From assembly GCA_001507425.1 (NCBI GenBank), contig LMAJ01000029.1:1-54713 (forward strand): a stretch of 54,713 nucleotides of DNA. The letters are read 5' to 3'. The notes beneath the pieces are model-generated. The model ran no database searches and was not told where the DNA came from. It was given only the letters and a program-made list of their open reading frames with translations. Both the position numbers and the translations under genes were made by a program. The stretch comes from Flavobacteriaceae bacterium CRH. GTDB lineage: Bacteria; Bacteroidota; Bacteroidia; Flavobacteriales; Flavobacteriaceae. This document shows positions 31,899 through 40,455 of this stretch, piece after piece (positions within the stretch are counted from its first letter, which is position 1; each line of letters opens with the position of its first letter).

Positions 31899-33470
31899 AT
31901 GAAAACATTATATCCATTCGCCATAATTGTAGCTTCAGGCTTCTTTTTATCTTCTTTCAACACAACAGAAAATGACATTCGTACGGTTGAAAAATCTTCA
32001 ACTATTGAAGCCGCTTATAACACTTCAGATAATGATAATCTGGAGGAGGTTTCGAACCAATTCTTTAAAAGATATTCGGATTTAAAAAAATACAAATCGG
32101 ATGTTATGTCTTTATACAAAAACAGAACCTTGGGAACTATTTGGTTTGATGAAGAGGACATTAATGAATTTGGTTCTGTTTTATACGAAAAAGCAAAAAA
32201 AACAAATGATCTGATTATGCCTTATCAAAAAGAAATTGATGAGCTTTTTACTTCATCAGAAACAAAGCTATCCAAAACAGATGCTGATATGCTCTTAAGT
32301 TCTTTGTATATTATTTATGCCAAAAAAAATAATACAGATTCTAAGAAAAAAGTATCTTATGATGCTATGCTAAAAGATTTCCTGAACTACAGTACTATTG
32401 AGAAATCAAATACTTCAACAAACGAAGAGGTTAAAGTAGAATATGACCAATATTATAAATTACAGGACGTTCTGAAAAAATATAAAAAATTAGACCGTTC
32501 TAATAAATGGAAAACTATCGTTCCTGAAGAGGTGCCTTATAAAGATTTACGTCCGGATGCTGTTTCGAGCACTATAGCACAAGTGAGAACTCGTTTGTAT
32601 TTGTTAGGAGATTTAAAAAATGATTCTAAAAGTAATGTTTACGATCGTGAATTGATGGATGCCGTAATGAAATATAAAGTTCGTAACGGGTTTAAACCTA
32701 ACTACATTTTATCTGAAGATCATATTAAAGAAATGAATGTGCCGCTTGCAGATAAGATGGCAACCCTAAAACTGAACATGGAAAGATGTCGCGCTATTTC
32801 GGCTCAAATTGCCGCTAGCGATGAGTATGTTTTGGTGAATGTTCCTTCTTATGAATTAATGTATGTTAAAAACGGAAAGGTAGTATTGACTTCTAATGTG
32901 TTTGTTGGAGCGCCATTAACTAAAACAACGATTTTTAACGGTGAAATTGACAGAATCGTTTTTAGCCCTTACTGGACAGTTCCGCAAAGTATTGTAAACA
33001 ATGAATTGAAAAGTAAAATAGCTGAAGATAAAAATTATTTAAATGAAAAAAATATGGAAATAGTAAATGGTCAGGTAAGACAAAAACCAGGACCGGAAAA
33101 TTCTTTAGGATTAGTAAAATTTATGTTTCCGAACCCAGATGATATTTATTTGCACGATACTCCATCTAAAACTTTATTCGATTTTGAAAAAAGAACTTTT
33201 AGCCATGGTTGTATAAACGTACAAAAAGCCAAAGAATTAGCTGTTGCAATGCTTCAGGATTATCCCGAATGGACTACTGATAAAATTGATAAAGCTATGG
33301 ATGGCCAAAAAGAAAACAGTTTTAAATTATCAAAAAAAGTTCCAATTTTTATTTCCTATTTTACTTCATTGGTAAATGAAAATGGCGAAATTGGTTTCTT
33401 TCAGGATGTTTATCAAAGAGATACTGAATTGAATAGTTTGCCTACAACACAATCTGTTTCTTCAAATTAA
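31899..33470 (+). CDS. L,D-transpeptidase with YkuD catalytic domain (YcbB-like)
   Basis: The 523-residue exported protein forms 3-3 crosslinks or attaches proteins to peptidoglycan. The N-terminus (MKTLYPFAIIVASGFFLSSF) is a signal peptide or anchor. A peptidoglycan-binding-like region lies near VRTRLYLLGDLKNDSKSNVY and KYKVRNGFKPNY. The YkuD domain follows: VLVNVPSYELMYVKNGKVVL, IDRIVFSPYWTVPQSIVNNE and the active-site motif RTFSHGCINVQKA with Cys438 as nucleophile and His436 next to it. The overall order resembles E. coli LdtD (YcbB). It is a single gene divergent from icmF. Confidence 0.93.
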   Translation: MKTLYPFAIIVASGFFLSSFNTTENDIRTVEKSSTIEAAYNTSDNDNLEEVSNQFFKRYSDLKKYKSDVMSLYKNRTLGTIWFDEEDINEFGSVLYEKAKKTNDLIMPYQKEIDELFTSSETKLSKTDADMLLSSLYIIYAKKNNTDSKKKVSYDAMLKDFLNYSTIEKSNTSTNEEVKVEYDQYYKLQDVLKKYKKLDRSNKWKTIVPEEVPYKDLRPDAVSSTIAQVRTRLYLLGDLKNDSKSNVYDRELMDAVMKYKVRNGFKPNYILSEDHIKEMNVPLADKMATLKLNMERCRAISAQIAASDEYVLVNVPSYELMYVKNGKVVLTSNVFVGAPLTKTTIFNGEIDRIVFSPYWTVPQSIVNNELKSKIAEDKNYLNEKNMEIVNGQVRQKPGPENSLGLVKFMFPNPDDIYLHDTPSKTLFDFEKRTFSHGCINVQKAKELAVAMLQDYPEWTTDKIDKAMDGQKENSFKLSKKVPIFISYFTSLVNENGEIGFFQDVYQRDTELNSLPTTQSVSSN

Positions 33471-33746
33471 TTATAGAAATAGTTTTTAAGGTTGTTTTAT
33501 AAACGACTTTAAAATATATTAAATTTCACAGGGTAATTTTAGATTTGAATTAAAATTAGAGAATATTATTTCTTTACTGCTAATTCCAATTTAAAATTAC
33601 CTTTTTGTTTTTAATCTATTTACAACATTAAAACAAAAACAACCTAACTTATTAATTTAAAATCTTTTAAAGGTAAAAATAATTATAAAACCTTCTGAAA
33701 TTTGCATCATAATAATACCACTAATTTTTAATTAAAATTACTTATC
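33471..33746. other. AT-rich intergenic region, no gene seen
   Basis: The 276 bases between the transpeptidase and the next gene are very AT-rich and contain only short frames and an imperfect inverted pair around GGTAATTTTAGATTTGAATT and AATTCCAATTTAAAATTACC (33534-33602). This could act as a weak terminator for the transpeptidase. Confidence 0.45.
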
Positions 33747-34088
33747 ATGAAAACAGAAAATATCGAAGGACTAACACTTTTTGAAATTAATTTATTGATT
33801 CAGCAAGGCGGAAGATTTGTAATGTTTCCAAATTTAATGACCAAGTTAAAAAGCTCAACTATTTATTTTGTCCGACCTGAAGAAAAAACATTCAAATATG
33901 CCTTAAAACATTTTTTAAAGAATGTTGTTAACGGTTGGCGCATGCTCCCTATAAGACCCTTTTATGTCTCCAAATCTTTATTTTATTTAGCAATTGGCGG
34001 TAGAGATTATACCCACAACATATTGGCAGACCTGAAGCAGATAAATCCGGTTTATAATCCTAATTTATATTGCTTACAATATCTGTAA
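33747..34088 (+). CDS. Hypothetical protein, 113 aa
   Basis: The sequence begins MKTENIEGLTLFEINLLIQQ and contains GGRFVMFPNLMTKLKSSTIY followed by FVRPEEKTFKYALKHFLKNV and a tryptophan-containing VNGWRMLPIRPFY. There is no signal peptide, though the LYLAIGG-like segment is mildly hydrophobic. It resembles the small conserved Flavobacteriia proteins with a GGRFVxFxYxxS core, but I do not know a function. It has its own terminator at 34110, so it is monocistronic. Confidence 0.72.
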   Translation: MKTENIEGLTLFEINLLIQQGGRFVMFPNLMTKLKSSTIYFVRPEEKTFKYALKHFLKNVVNGWRMLPIRPFYVSKSLFYLAIGGRDYTHNILADLKQINPVYNPNLYCLQYL

Positions 34089-34109
34089 TTTTATATTTAC
34101 AAATGACTA

Positions 34110-34145
34110 AAGCGAAAACAGACCTACCTGTTTTCGCTTTTTTTA
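34110..34145 (+). terminator. Rho-independent terminator
   Basis: A perfect 13-bp stem (AAAGCGAAAACAG/CTGTTTTCGCTTT) with an ACCTAC loop and trailing T residues follows the gene ending at 34088. Confidence 0.9.
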
Positions 34146-34230
34146 TTTTCAAAACGTACAACTGATTAAAAAATATGTACTTTTAAAATCAATTAAAAAA
34201 GTAACTATAAATAAGCTTTAAGTTGAAAAT

Positions 34231-34653
34231 ATGGAAGATTCAAACGAATTGATTGTTAAAAAAAGTTGGTGGGACAGAAACTGGAAATGGTTTGTTCCAA
34301 CAGGCTGTGTGAGTATTTTGGTGCTTTTGGGCTTATTTATTGCGGGCATTTTCTTTGGAGTTACCTCAATGATGACAGAATCAGATGCTTATAAAGGCGC
34401 TTTTACAAAAGCTCAAAACAATAAAGAAGTAAAAGAAAAACTGGGAAGCCCGATTGAAGGAAACGGAATGGTTTCCGGAAGTATCAATATAAATAATAAT
34501 ACCGGAAATTGCGACCTGCAAATTCCCATAAAAGGCCCTAAAGGAAAAGGAACTTTATTTGTTGTTGCTGTGAAAAAAGGAAAATGGAAATACAATGAAT
34601 TATCCGTTTATGTTGATGCAACCGATGATGAAATTGATTTATTAGACAAATGA
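34231..34653 (+). CDS. Coa1-family membrane protein
   Basis: The 140-residue protein has one membrane helix near residues 25-46 (PTGCVSILVLLGLFIAGIFF). Its periplasmic domain matches the cytochrome oxidase assembly factor Coa1-like family: ESDAYKGAFTKAQNNKEVKE, KLGSPIEGNGMVSGSININN, LQIPIKGPKGKGTLFVVAVK, KGKWKYNELSVYV. In mitochondria Coa1 helps assemble complex IV. In bacteria the domain is widespread and its role is not established, so I would not infer oxidase assembly here. Its stop overlaps the next start by 4 bp (ATGA), so the two genes are translationally coupled. Confidence 0.85.
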   Translation: MEDSNELIVKKSWWDRNWKWFVPTGCVSILVLLGLFIAGIFFGVTSMMTESDAYKGAFTKAQNNKEVKEKLGSPIEGNGMVSGSININNNTGNCDLQIPIKGPKGKGTLFVVAVKKGKWKYNELSVYVDATDDEIDLLDK

Positions 34654-35204
34654 AACTATTTTTATTTTTATCCCTGAGTTTTTTTCATTGCACTTTTGGA
34701 TTAGCTCAATCTGATTCAAAATATGCTTTATATGCCAGTAAAGTAACAACGTTTTCAAAACCGTTTAGAATCTTATCTCAAACCGTGAATGCAGACGGAA
34801 ATGGTACTGTCGAATTTACAAACGCAAAAAATCAGGTGCTTCGTTTTCGATTGTATAATAATAAAGTGCAGTCACAACCTTGCAGAATTGGTTTTGAACT
34901 ATTTTATTATGAAAATAATTATTTAAAAAAAATCGAATCGCTTGATTTGAGCGGAAAATTAATTGGCTGCAATCTAAAACTACTCGGAGAAGCTGTTACA
35001 GAATTTATAATTGAAAAGCCGGGCTTGTACCTGAAAAAAAAGAAGCTAATTGATGATGCTGAAGGAAACATTGATATGAAAGATGACAGCAAAGAAAAAA
35101 TCATTAGAATAAAATTATTTGATGCCAATAATCTTCCCATTAAAGAAAAAGAACCCAACTATATTTCAAGCAAAACATATTATGATTATAGTATTAGAAT
35201 GTAA
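34650..35204 (+). CDS. Exported protein of unknown function, 184 aa
   Basis: It has a signal peptide (MKLFLFLSLSFFHCTFGLAQ) and a beta-rich body: VEFTNAKNQVLRFRLYNNKV, CRIGFELFYYENNYLKKIES, LDLSGKLIGCNLKLLG, with two cysteines that may pair. The C-terminal third is charged (KKKKLIDDAEGNIDMKDD). The start overlaps the Coa1-family gene by 4 bp, suggesting a functional link. The family is not recognised. Confidence 0.75.
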   Translation: MKLFLFLSLSFFHCTFGLAQSDSKYALYASKVTTFSKPFRILSQTVNADGNGTVEFTNAKNQVLRFRLYNNKVQSQPCRIGFELFYYENNYLKKIESLDLSGKLIGCNLKLLGEAVTEFIIEKPGLYLKKKKLIDDAEGNIDMKDDSKEKIIRIKLFDANNLPIKEKEPNYISSKTYYDYSIRM

Positions 35205-35270
35205 GGATCTTAATTTGAGATTTTTAGATACGAAAATTAATATAAAATCATATTCAAAGCCTCTATAATT

Positions 35271-35843
35271 ATGAATTGGAATAACGGAATGGGGTATATT
35301 CGTTACATTATTTTACCAAAAAATGACAACTGGCAACAAATATTAGCCGATAGTTATACTAGCGAAACTATGTCTATCAAAATAAAACAAGATAAAAAAT
35401 TTCTTGACGGATTTGATGCGTGTGTTTTTAAATTAGTTGCATCTCGTGCGCACCATATATTTTATCAAAGTGAATCTTTTGGAACGATTTTAATGGACAG
35501 CGCATCAATTGGATTGGAGAAATTTTGTTTGGCTTATTCTAAACAATGCCTTGATGAAGTTATAGTTTTAAAAGGACATCCGGATTGTTTTGACCTTTAT
35601 GATATCGAAATATATAAAAATGGAATATTGGTGCGTAAAAGTATTTATGTTGGCGAAAAATTATATAATAAAGCACCTAAAATATTAAAACCTATGTATG
35701 CCTTTTATGAAAATACCGAAATTGGACAACCTTCCGTTTATGAAGAACTGCCCTACTTATTGCCATTTTTAAATCATTTTGGCTGGACTGAGGAACTTAT
35801 GGATCAAAAAAAATGGCAAATGGCAACAACCAATCTGGATTAA
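35271..35843 (+). CDS. Hypothetical protein, 190 aa
   Basis: The protein has no signal peptide and appears cytosolic. Visible segments include YIRYIILPKNDNWQQILADS, DACVFKLVASRAHHIFYQSE, SFGTILMDSASIGLEKFCLA and YEELPYLLPFLNHFGWTEEL. Mixed alpha/beta character is likely. The family is not recognised. It follows the two-gene unit at 34231-35204 after 66 bp on the same strand and could be part of the same transcript. It may be a small contact-dependent or phage-related protein, but there is no evidence either way. Confidence 0.65.
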   Translation: MNWNNGMGYIRYIILPKNDNWQQILADSYTSETMSIKIKQDKKFLDGFDACVFKLVASRAHHIFYQSESFGTILMDSASIGLEKFCLAYSKQCLDEVIVLKGHPDCFDLYDIEIYKNGILVRKSIYVGEKLYNKAPKILKPMYAFYENTEIGQPSVYEELPYLLPFLNHFGWTEELMDQKKWQMATTNLD

Positions 35844-35912
35844 AATAATAATGTTCTTTAAATCGTTATTTCTTTTCAGAATAAGCTCTTTTCTTAAAAA
35901 AACGAATACGTC

Positions 35913-36000
35913 TGGCCTAGCCCCGATAGCAGTGAAAATCCCTTTACACCGGTCCCGAAGCTTCTAGAGGCATAAAAAATTGAAACCAATAGCGGGACTA
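35913..36000. repeat. Possible fragment of a flavobacterial dispersed repeat (TAGCCCCGATAGCAGTG type)
   Basis: The stretch CTAGCCCCGATAGCAGTGAA, later CCGGTCCCGAAGCTTC and AATAGCGGGACTA, resembles from memory an intergenic repeat common in Flavobacterium genomes in which AGCCCTGATAG and ATAGCGGG bracket a hairpin. Here it seems truncated. Only one copy is in the window. Confidence 0.35.
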
Positions 36001-36040
36001 TTTTTAATTATAACAAAATATTTCTCCTCCTGAAATAAAA

Positions 36041-36074
36041 TTGTGGCTTTGTTTTTGAATAAGTAGTATTTTTG
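36041..36074 (+). promoter_or_regulatory. Putative promoter TTG-N23-TATTTTTG
   Basis: TTG at 36041-36043 and TATTTTTG at 36067-36074 are spaced by 23 bp, 23 bases before the ATG at 36098. Confidence 0.6.
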
Positions 36075-36097
36075 AAACTTATATAAACCCCCGTCTA

Positions 36098-36820
36098 ATG
36101 AAAAAGATTTTAATTCTGTCTCTACTGTTGTCTCTAAGTTCTCAAGCTCAGGTAAAAGAAACTTTGGCTCAAAAACTATCAAAATTATCTACTAAGCTTT
36201 CAGGAGTTGGCGGCGTTGATATTGCTTCAGGCCTAAAAGAAGCTCTAAACAAAGGAATTACGGAGCAAGTAAGTAAATTAACCGCAGTTGATGGTTTTTA
36301 TAAAAATGAAGCCGTAAAAATTTTAATGCCTGCCGAATTACAAAAAGTAGATGCCACTTTAAGAAAAATTGGGCTTAGCTCTTTGGCTGATGAAGGTATT
36401 AAAGTGCTAAACCGCGCTGCCGAAGACGCTGTGAAAGAAGCGACCCCGATATTCGTTTCGGCTGTAAAAAATATGTCTTTTACTGATGCTAAAAATATCC
36501 TGTTAGGAAATGACAGCGCTGCAACCACTTATTTACAAGGCAGTACAAATACAGCTTTGTACGGAAAATTTAATCCGGTTATAAAAACTTCATTCGAAAA
36601 AGTGGGTGCCGATGTAGTTTGGACAAAAATTATCAACAAATACAATACAATCCCGTTAGTTAAAAAGGTAAATCCTGATTTGACTGATTATACTACCACA
36701 CAAGCTTTGGCTGGTGTTTTTAAAATGATTGCTGTTGAAGAAAAAGATATTCGTACTAACATTAGCGCAAGAACATCACCTTTATTAAAAAGTGTTTTTG
36801 CAATGCAGGACGGAAAATAG
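36098..36820 (+). CDS. DUF4197 family exported protein
   Basis: The 240-residue protein has a signal peptide (MKKILILSLLLSLSSQAQ) and matches the DUF4197 family: DIASGLKEALNKGITEQVSK, EAVKILMPAELQKVDATLRK, NRAAEDAVKEATPIFVSAVK, MSFTDAKNILLGNDSAATTY, LQGSTNTALYGKFNPVIKTS. The mature protein is almost entirely helical. Members are periplasmic proteins of roughly this length in Proteobacteria and Bacteroidota. No function is established. It has a good promoter and is followed by an imperfect inverted repeat, so it is probably monocistronic. Confidence 0.9.
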   Translation: MKKILILSLLLSLSSQAQVKETLAQKLSKLSTKLSGVGGVDIASGLKEALNKGITEQVSKLTAVDGFYKNEAVKILMPAELQKVDATLRKIGLSSLADEGIKVLNRAAEDAVKEATPIFVSAVKNMSFTDAKNILLGNDSAATTYLQGSTNTALYGKFNPVIKTSFEKVGADVVWTKIINKYNTIPLVKKVNPDLTDYTTTQALAGVFKMIAVEEKDIRTNISARTSPLLKSVFAMQDGK

Positions 36821-36830
36821 TTTTTTTTAT

Positions 36831-36917
36831 GTTTAACTGTTTAATCGTTTAGTTGTGTAATCGGAATTTACCGTTCAACATATAAACGATTAAACAACTA
36901 AACAATTAACCGATTAA
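36831..36917. repeat. Imperfect inverted repeat between the DUF4197 gene and purU
   Basis: GTTTAATCGTTTAGTTG and CGATTAAACAACTAAAC face each other with about 20 bases between, and AATCGG/CCGATT extends the pairing. It fills the space between the genes and may serve as terminator or be a dispersed repeat. Confidence 0.5.
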
Positions 36918-36929
36918 CCAATAACCAAA

Positions 36930-37784
36930 ATGCAAAAAATAACTATCCTCATTCACTGCAAAGACCAAAAAGGAATTATTGCCGCGGTGACCACTTTTAT
37001 TGCTAAAGTGGAAGGAAACATTACCTACATTGATCAACATGTTGATGTGGAGCAAAATGTATTTTTTATGCGATTAGAATGTGAATTAACCAATCACAAT
37101 ATTACGATTGAAGGCTTAAAAGAAGATTTTAATCAAACTATTGCCTCTGATTTTGATATGTCCTGGGATTTGTACAATCAGGAACAAAAACCAAAAATGG
37201 CTTTGTTTGTATCGAAATACGATCATTGTTTGTTTGATATTTTAGGGCGTTACAGTGCAGGAGAATTAAATGTTGAGATTCCTGTCATTATTAGTAATCA
37301 TAACGATTTACGATCTATTGCCGAGCGTTTTGATATTCCGTTTCATTGTGTGCCGTTTACCAAGGACAATAAGGAAGAAGGCGAAGCCAAACAAATTGAA
37401 TTACTGAACCGATATTCAATCAATTTTATTGTTTTGGCGCGCTATATGCAAATTATTACACCCAATCTAATTTCGCTTTACGAGAATAAAATTATCAATA
37501 TTCACCATTCGTTTTTACCGGCATTTCCAGGCGCAAAACCGTATCATTCGGCTTTTAAACGTGGTGTAAAAATTATTGGGGCGACAAGTCATTATGTTAC
37601 GGCAGAATTAGACGAAGGTCCGATTATCGAACAGGATATTGCAAGGGTTTCTCACATTCATTCTGTTGATGATTTTATCATGAAGGGAAGAGATCTTGAA
37701 CGTATTGTTTTGGCAAGAGCTATAAAACTTCATGCCGAACGTAAGACTATGGTTTATAGTAATAAGACGGTTGTTTTTTCTTAG
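36930..37784 (+). CDS. purU: Formyltetrahydrofolate deformylase PurU
   Basis: The 284-residue enzyme hydrolyses 10-formyltetrahydrofolate to formate and tetrahydrofolate, balancing one-carbon pools. An N-terminal ACT domain (residues 1-80: ITILIHCKDQKGIIAAVTTF, NITYIDQHVDVEQNVFFMRL) is followed by a formyltransferase-fold domain with FVSKYDHCLFDILGRYSAGE, VIISNHNDLRSIAERF, the active-site stretch KIINIHHSFLPAFPGAKPYH and ATSHYVTAELDEGPIIEQD. The catalytic Asn-His-Asp residues are present in the NIHH and LDEGP segments. The length is standard. No purine genes are adjacent. Confidence 0.95.
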   Translation: MQKITILIHCKDQKGIIAAVTTFIAKVEGNITYIDQHVDVEQNVFFMRLECELTNHNITIEGLKEDFNQTIASDFDMSWDLYNQEQKPKMALFVSKYDHCLFDILGRYSAGELNVEIPVIISNHNDLRSIAERFDIPFHCVPFTKDNKEEGEAKQIELLNRYSINFIVLARYMQIITPNLISLYENKIINIHHSFLPAFPGAKPYHSAFKRGVKIIGATSHYVTAELDEGPIIEQDIARVSHIHSVDDFIMKGRDLERIVLARAIKLHAERKTMVYSNKTVVFS

Positions 37785-37986
37785 ACATTTCTAACTATCA
37801 AAATTTCTTAACCTCAAAATACACAAAGGTTTTCGCAAAGGTCACTAAGCTTTTGCCGTTAGTTTTTTTGTAGTTGCCTATAAGATCACAAAGCTTTGGA
37901 TCTGTTTTTAGCCACGGATTATGCGGATTTAAACTGATTTTTCACTGGTTATTTTTCTTTATCATTATGAACCTTTTAAAAATAAT

Positions 37987-38019
37987 AAACCCGACAAGTT
38001 TTTAAAACCTGTCGGGTTT
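37987..38019 (+). terminator. Terminator-like hairpin (AAACCCGACA/TGTCGGGTTT)
   Basis: AAACCCGACA pairs with TGTCGGGTTT, and A and T runs on both sides make it usable from both directions. A near-identical hairpin recurs at 38172-38204. Confidence 0.75.
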
Positions 38020-38034
38020 ATTATTTTACATACC

Positions 38035-38138
38035 CAAACCGGACTAAAGTCCGGCCCTAAAATATGGATCGAGCTAAAGCTCTTTATAGTTCCGAAGGAA
38101 CAAATTATATTGTAGGGCTGGACTTCAGTCCAGTTTAA
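38035..38138. repeat. Nested palindromic repeat between two matching terminator hairpins
   Basis: AAACCGGACTAAAGTCCGGC and GCTGGACTTCAGTCCAGTTT form outer inverted arms, and GAGCTAAAGCTC and GTTCCGAAGGAAC are inner hairpins. It is an expanded relative of the elements at 4314 and 21398. It fills the 468-bp gap between purU and the catalase gene, together with a CGCAAAGGTCACTAAGC-type dispersed repeat at 37800-37930. Confidence 0.7.
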
Positions 38139-38171
38139 ATAAAAAATGTAAAAAATTTGCATCAAAAAACA

Positions 38172-38204
38172 AAACCCGACAGGTTTTAAAAACCTGTCGG
38201 GTTT
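38172..38204 (-). terminator. Terminator of the catalase gene
   Basis: AAACCCGACAGGTTT and AAACCTGTCGGGTTT form a perfect stem with a short AAA loop and flanking A/T runs, about 50 bases past the catalase stop. Confidence 0.85.
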
Positions 38205-38252
38205 GTTATTTATAATTCAAAACCTTTGAACCTTTAAGACTTTAAACCTCTT

Positions 38253-39746
38253 TTAACGAACTTCAATTAACAATCTTGGGTCAGAAAAATTATTTACTTC
38301 TTCAATAGTTAAACCTAATGCATTTGCTACGCCTTCTCCGTATGCAGGATCAGCTTTGTAACAGTTTCTGATGTGACGTATTTGAATAAATTTCTTTGCG
38401 CCTCCTACTTGTCCGGCTGTGTTTTTGAACAAAAGTTGTTTTTTCTCTTCTGTTAACAAACGGAAAAGCAAACCTGGTTGGGTGAAATAATCGTTATCAT
38501 CATCTCTGAAATTATGTGCGTATGCATCACCGTGAAGTTTTAATGGTGGTTCTTTGAATTCCGGTTGTTCCTGCAATTCTCCAAAACTATTTGGTTCGTA
38601 GTGTTTTTTAGATCCGTTATTTCCATCTACACGCATGGCCCCATCTCTATGAAAAGTATTGTAAGGGCATCTTGAAGAATTTACCGGAATTTGGTAATTG
38701 TTAACACCTAAACGGTAACGGTGCGCATCTCCATAAGAAAATAAACGCGCCTGAAGCATTTTATCTGGTGAAAAACTAACTCCAGGAGGAACGTGTGCCG
38801 GGTTAAAAGCGGCTTGTTCTACTTCAGCAAAATAGTTTTCAGGATTTTTATTCAATTCGAATTCTCCAACCGGAATTAATGGGAAATCGCTTTTTAACCA
38901 AACTTTAGTTAAATCGAAAGGATGAAAACGATAATTCTCAGCTTGTTCTTCGGTCATAATCTGAACGAACATTTTCCATTTCGGAAAATTTCCTTCTTCA
39001 ATAGCATCAAATAAATCTCTTTGATGGCTTTCTCTGTCTCCTCCTACTAATTTAGCAGCTTCTTCATCAGAAAGATTATCAATTCCTTGTTGCGTTACAA
39101 AATGAAATTTTACGTAATGTCTTTCATTTTGATGATTTATAAAACTAAAAGTATGACTTCCAAATCCGTGCATTTGTCTGTATGATCTCGGAATACCGCG
39201 ATCACTCATTACAATTGTAATTTGGTGTAAAGCTTCCGGTAATAATGTCCAAAAATCCCAATTATTGTCAGCACTTCTTAAATTGGTTTTTGGATCACGT
39301 TTTACAGCGTGATTTAAATCAGGAAACTTCATTGGGTCACGAAAAAAGAAAACCGGTGTATTGTTTCCTACTAAATCCCAATTCCCTTCATTGGTATAAA
39401 ATTTCAAAGCAAAACCACGAATATCTCTTTCAGCATCAGCGGCACCTCTTTCTCCGGCAACGGTTGAAAAACGAGCAAACATTTCTGTTTTTTTACCAAT
39501 TTCTGAAAATATATCGGCTCTTGTATATTTTGTAATATCGTGAGTTACAGTAAAAGTACCATAAGCTCCTGAGCCTTTGGCATGCATTCTTCGTTCCGGA
39601 ATTACCTCACGATCAAAATGCGCCATCTTTTCTAAAAACCAAAAATCCTGTAATAAAACTGGTCCGCGCGGGCCAGCAGTTTGAATGTTTTGATTGTCCG
39701 GAACGGGAGTTCCCGTTGCAGTTGTTAATTTTTTGTCCGAATCCAT
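38253..39746 (-). CDS. katA: Catalase (monofunctional haem catalase, small-subunit clade)
   Basis: The 497-residue cytosolic enzyme breaks down hydrogen peroxide. The active-site region is FDREVIPERRMHAKGSGAYG with distal His55, followed by FSTVAGERGAADAERDIRGF. The asparagine region is NWDLVGNNTPVFFFRDPMKF. The proximal haem tyrosine is in RLFSYGDAHRYRLGVNNYQI. There is no C-terminal flavodoxin-like extension, so it is the small-subunit type. It is a single gene with a terminator. The 300-bp upstream region has no clear OxyR site that I can identify. Confidence 0.96.
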   Translation of the reverse strand: MDSDKKLTTATGTPVPDNQNIQTAGPRGPVLLQDFWFLEKMAHFDREVIPERRMHAKGSGAYGTFTVTHDITKYTRADIFSEIGKKTEMFARFSTVAGERGAADAERDIRGFALKFYTNEGNWDLVGNNTPVFFFRDPMKFPDLNHAVKRDPKTNLRSADNNWDFWTLLPEALHQITIVMSDRGIPRSYRQMHGFGSHTFSFINHQNERHYVKFHFVTQQGIDNLSDEEAAKLVGGDRESHQRDLFDAIEEGNFPKWKMFVQIMTEEQAENYRFHPFDLTKVWLKSDFPLIPVGEFELNKNPENYFAEVEQAAFNPAHVPPGVSFSPDKMLQARLFSYGDAHRYRLGVNNYQIPVNSSRCPYNTFHRDGAMRVDGNNGSKKHYEPNSFGELQEQPEFKEPPLKLHGDAYAHNFRDDDNDYFTQPGLLFRLLTEEKKQLLFKNTAGQVGGAKKFIQIRHIRNCYKADPAYGEGVANALGLTIEEVNNFSDPRLLIEVR

Positions 39747-39939
39747 ATTGCTGATATTTAATGTTATATCAAATATACAAACTAATCCTTATGATATTTA
39801 TAAACAAAATTGATTGTTATTATGTTTTAATAAGAAAAAGCTATAATATACTGCAGAATGCTCAGAATAGCGTTAAAAAAAATCTTAACTTATGTCCAAC
39901 AAAGTAATAACAAAACCTTAACAGCGAAACATTCATATA

Positions 39940-40035
39940 TGTTGGATCTTTGTAATGTAATAAACTGGTTATTTATTATTTTGGTTTTGGTTAGTTAAAT
40001 GATGCCGGCGTCTTCGAGATGCCGGCATTCTTTAT
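39940..40035 (+). ncRNA. Candidate small RNA ending in a GC-rich terminator
   Basis: GATCTTTGTAATGTAAT at 39947-39963 resembles a -7 box with start region, and almost the same string (CATCTTTGTAATGTAAT) precedes the gene at 50899. About 40 bases later the stem ATGCCGGC/GCCGGCAT (40002-40009 and 40021-40028) is followed by T-rich sequence. No open frame lies between, so a transcript of roughly 70-80 bases is possible. This is weak evidence from signals only. Confidence 0.35.
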
Positions 40036-40091
40036 TTATATACTTTTTGTTTTTTTATTGTTTCAGGGTTGGTTTGTTTCATGTTTTATTT

Positions 40092-40345
40092 GTTTCAAGT
40101 TTCAGGTTTCAAGTTTCAGGTTCTTTGCTTTGAGCATATATTTTACCACAGAGATTCACGGAGATTTTCACAAAGGAACACCAAGCTTTAATAAAATATT
40201 TGCGAAACCCTGTGAAAATCGCTGCGTTAGAAAACCTGAAACCCGAAACCCGAAACTTGAAACTTGAAACTTGAAACTTGAAACTTGAAACCTGAAACCT
40301 GAAACCTGAAACTTGAAACTTGAAACAAACAAAACCTGAAACAAA
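40092..40345. repeat. 7-bp tandem repeat with inverted partner
   Basis: Thirteen consecutive 7-mers CYYGAAA (CTTGAAA, CCTGAAA or CCCGAAA) run from 40235 to 40325. At 40092-40123 four and a half units of the complement (GTTTCAA/GTTTCAG) face them, separated by a CACAGAGATTCACGGAGATT-type repeat. The whole could fold into one long hairpin. Translations such as FKFQVSS in this stretch are artefacts of the repeat. Confidence 0.85.
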
Positions 40346-40455
40346 AGAACTCCCACATTTTGGATACAACTACACGAGATTTAGATACTTTATAAAAGTA
40401 AAACTGGCAGATCTTTGCTGTATCAATTTTTAATCTAAAAATTAAAACAGCAATT

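Noticed and set aside
34231..34653. Dedicated cytochrome oxidase assembly gene
   Set aside because: The domain is Coa1-like but there are no cytochrome oxidase or haem genes nearby, and bacterial Coa1-domain proteins have no established role in assembly.
40109..40369. Repeat-rich open frames with FKFQVSSFKFQVS
   Set aside because: They are frames through the 7-bp tandem repeat. The period closes after 21 bp, giving a false heptapeptide repeat. There is no start context or homology.
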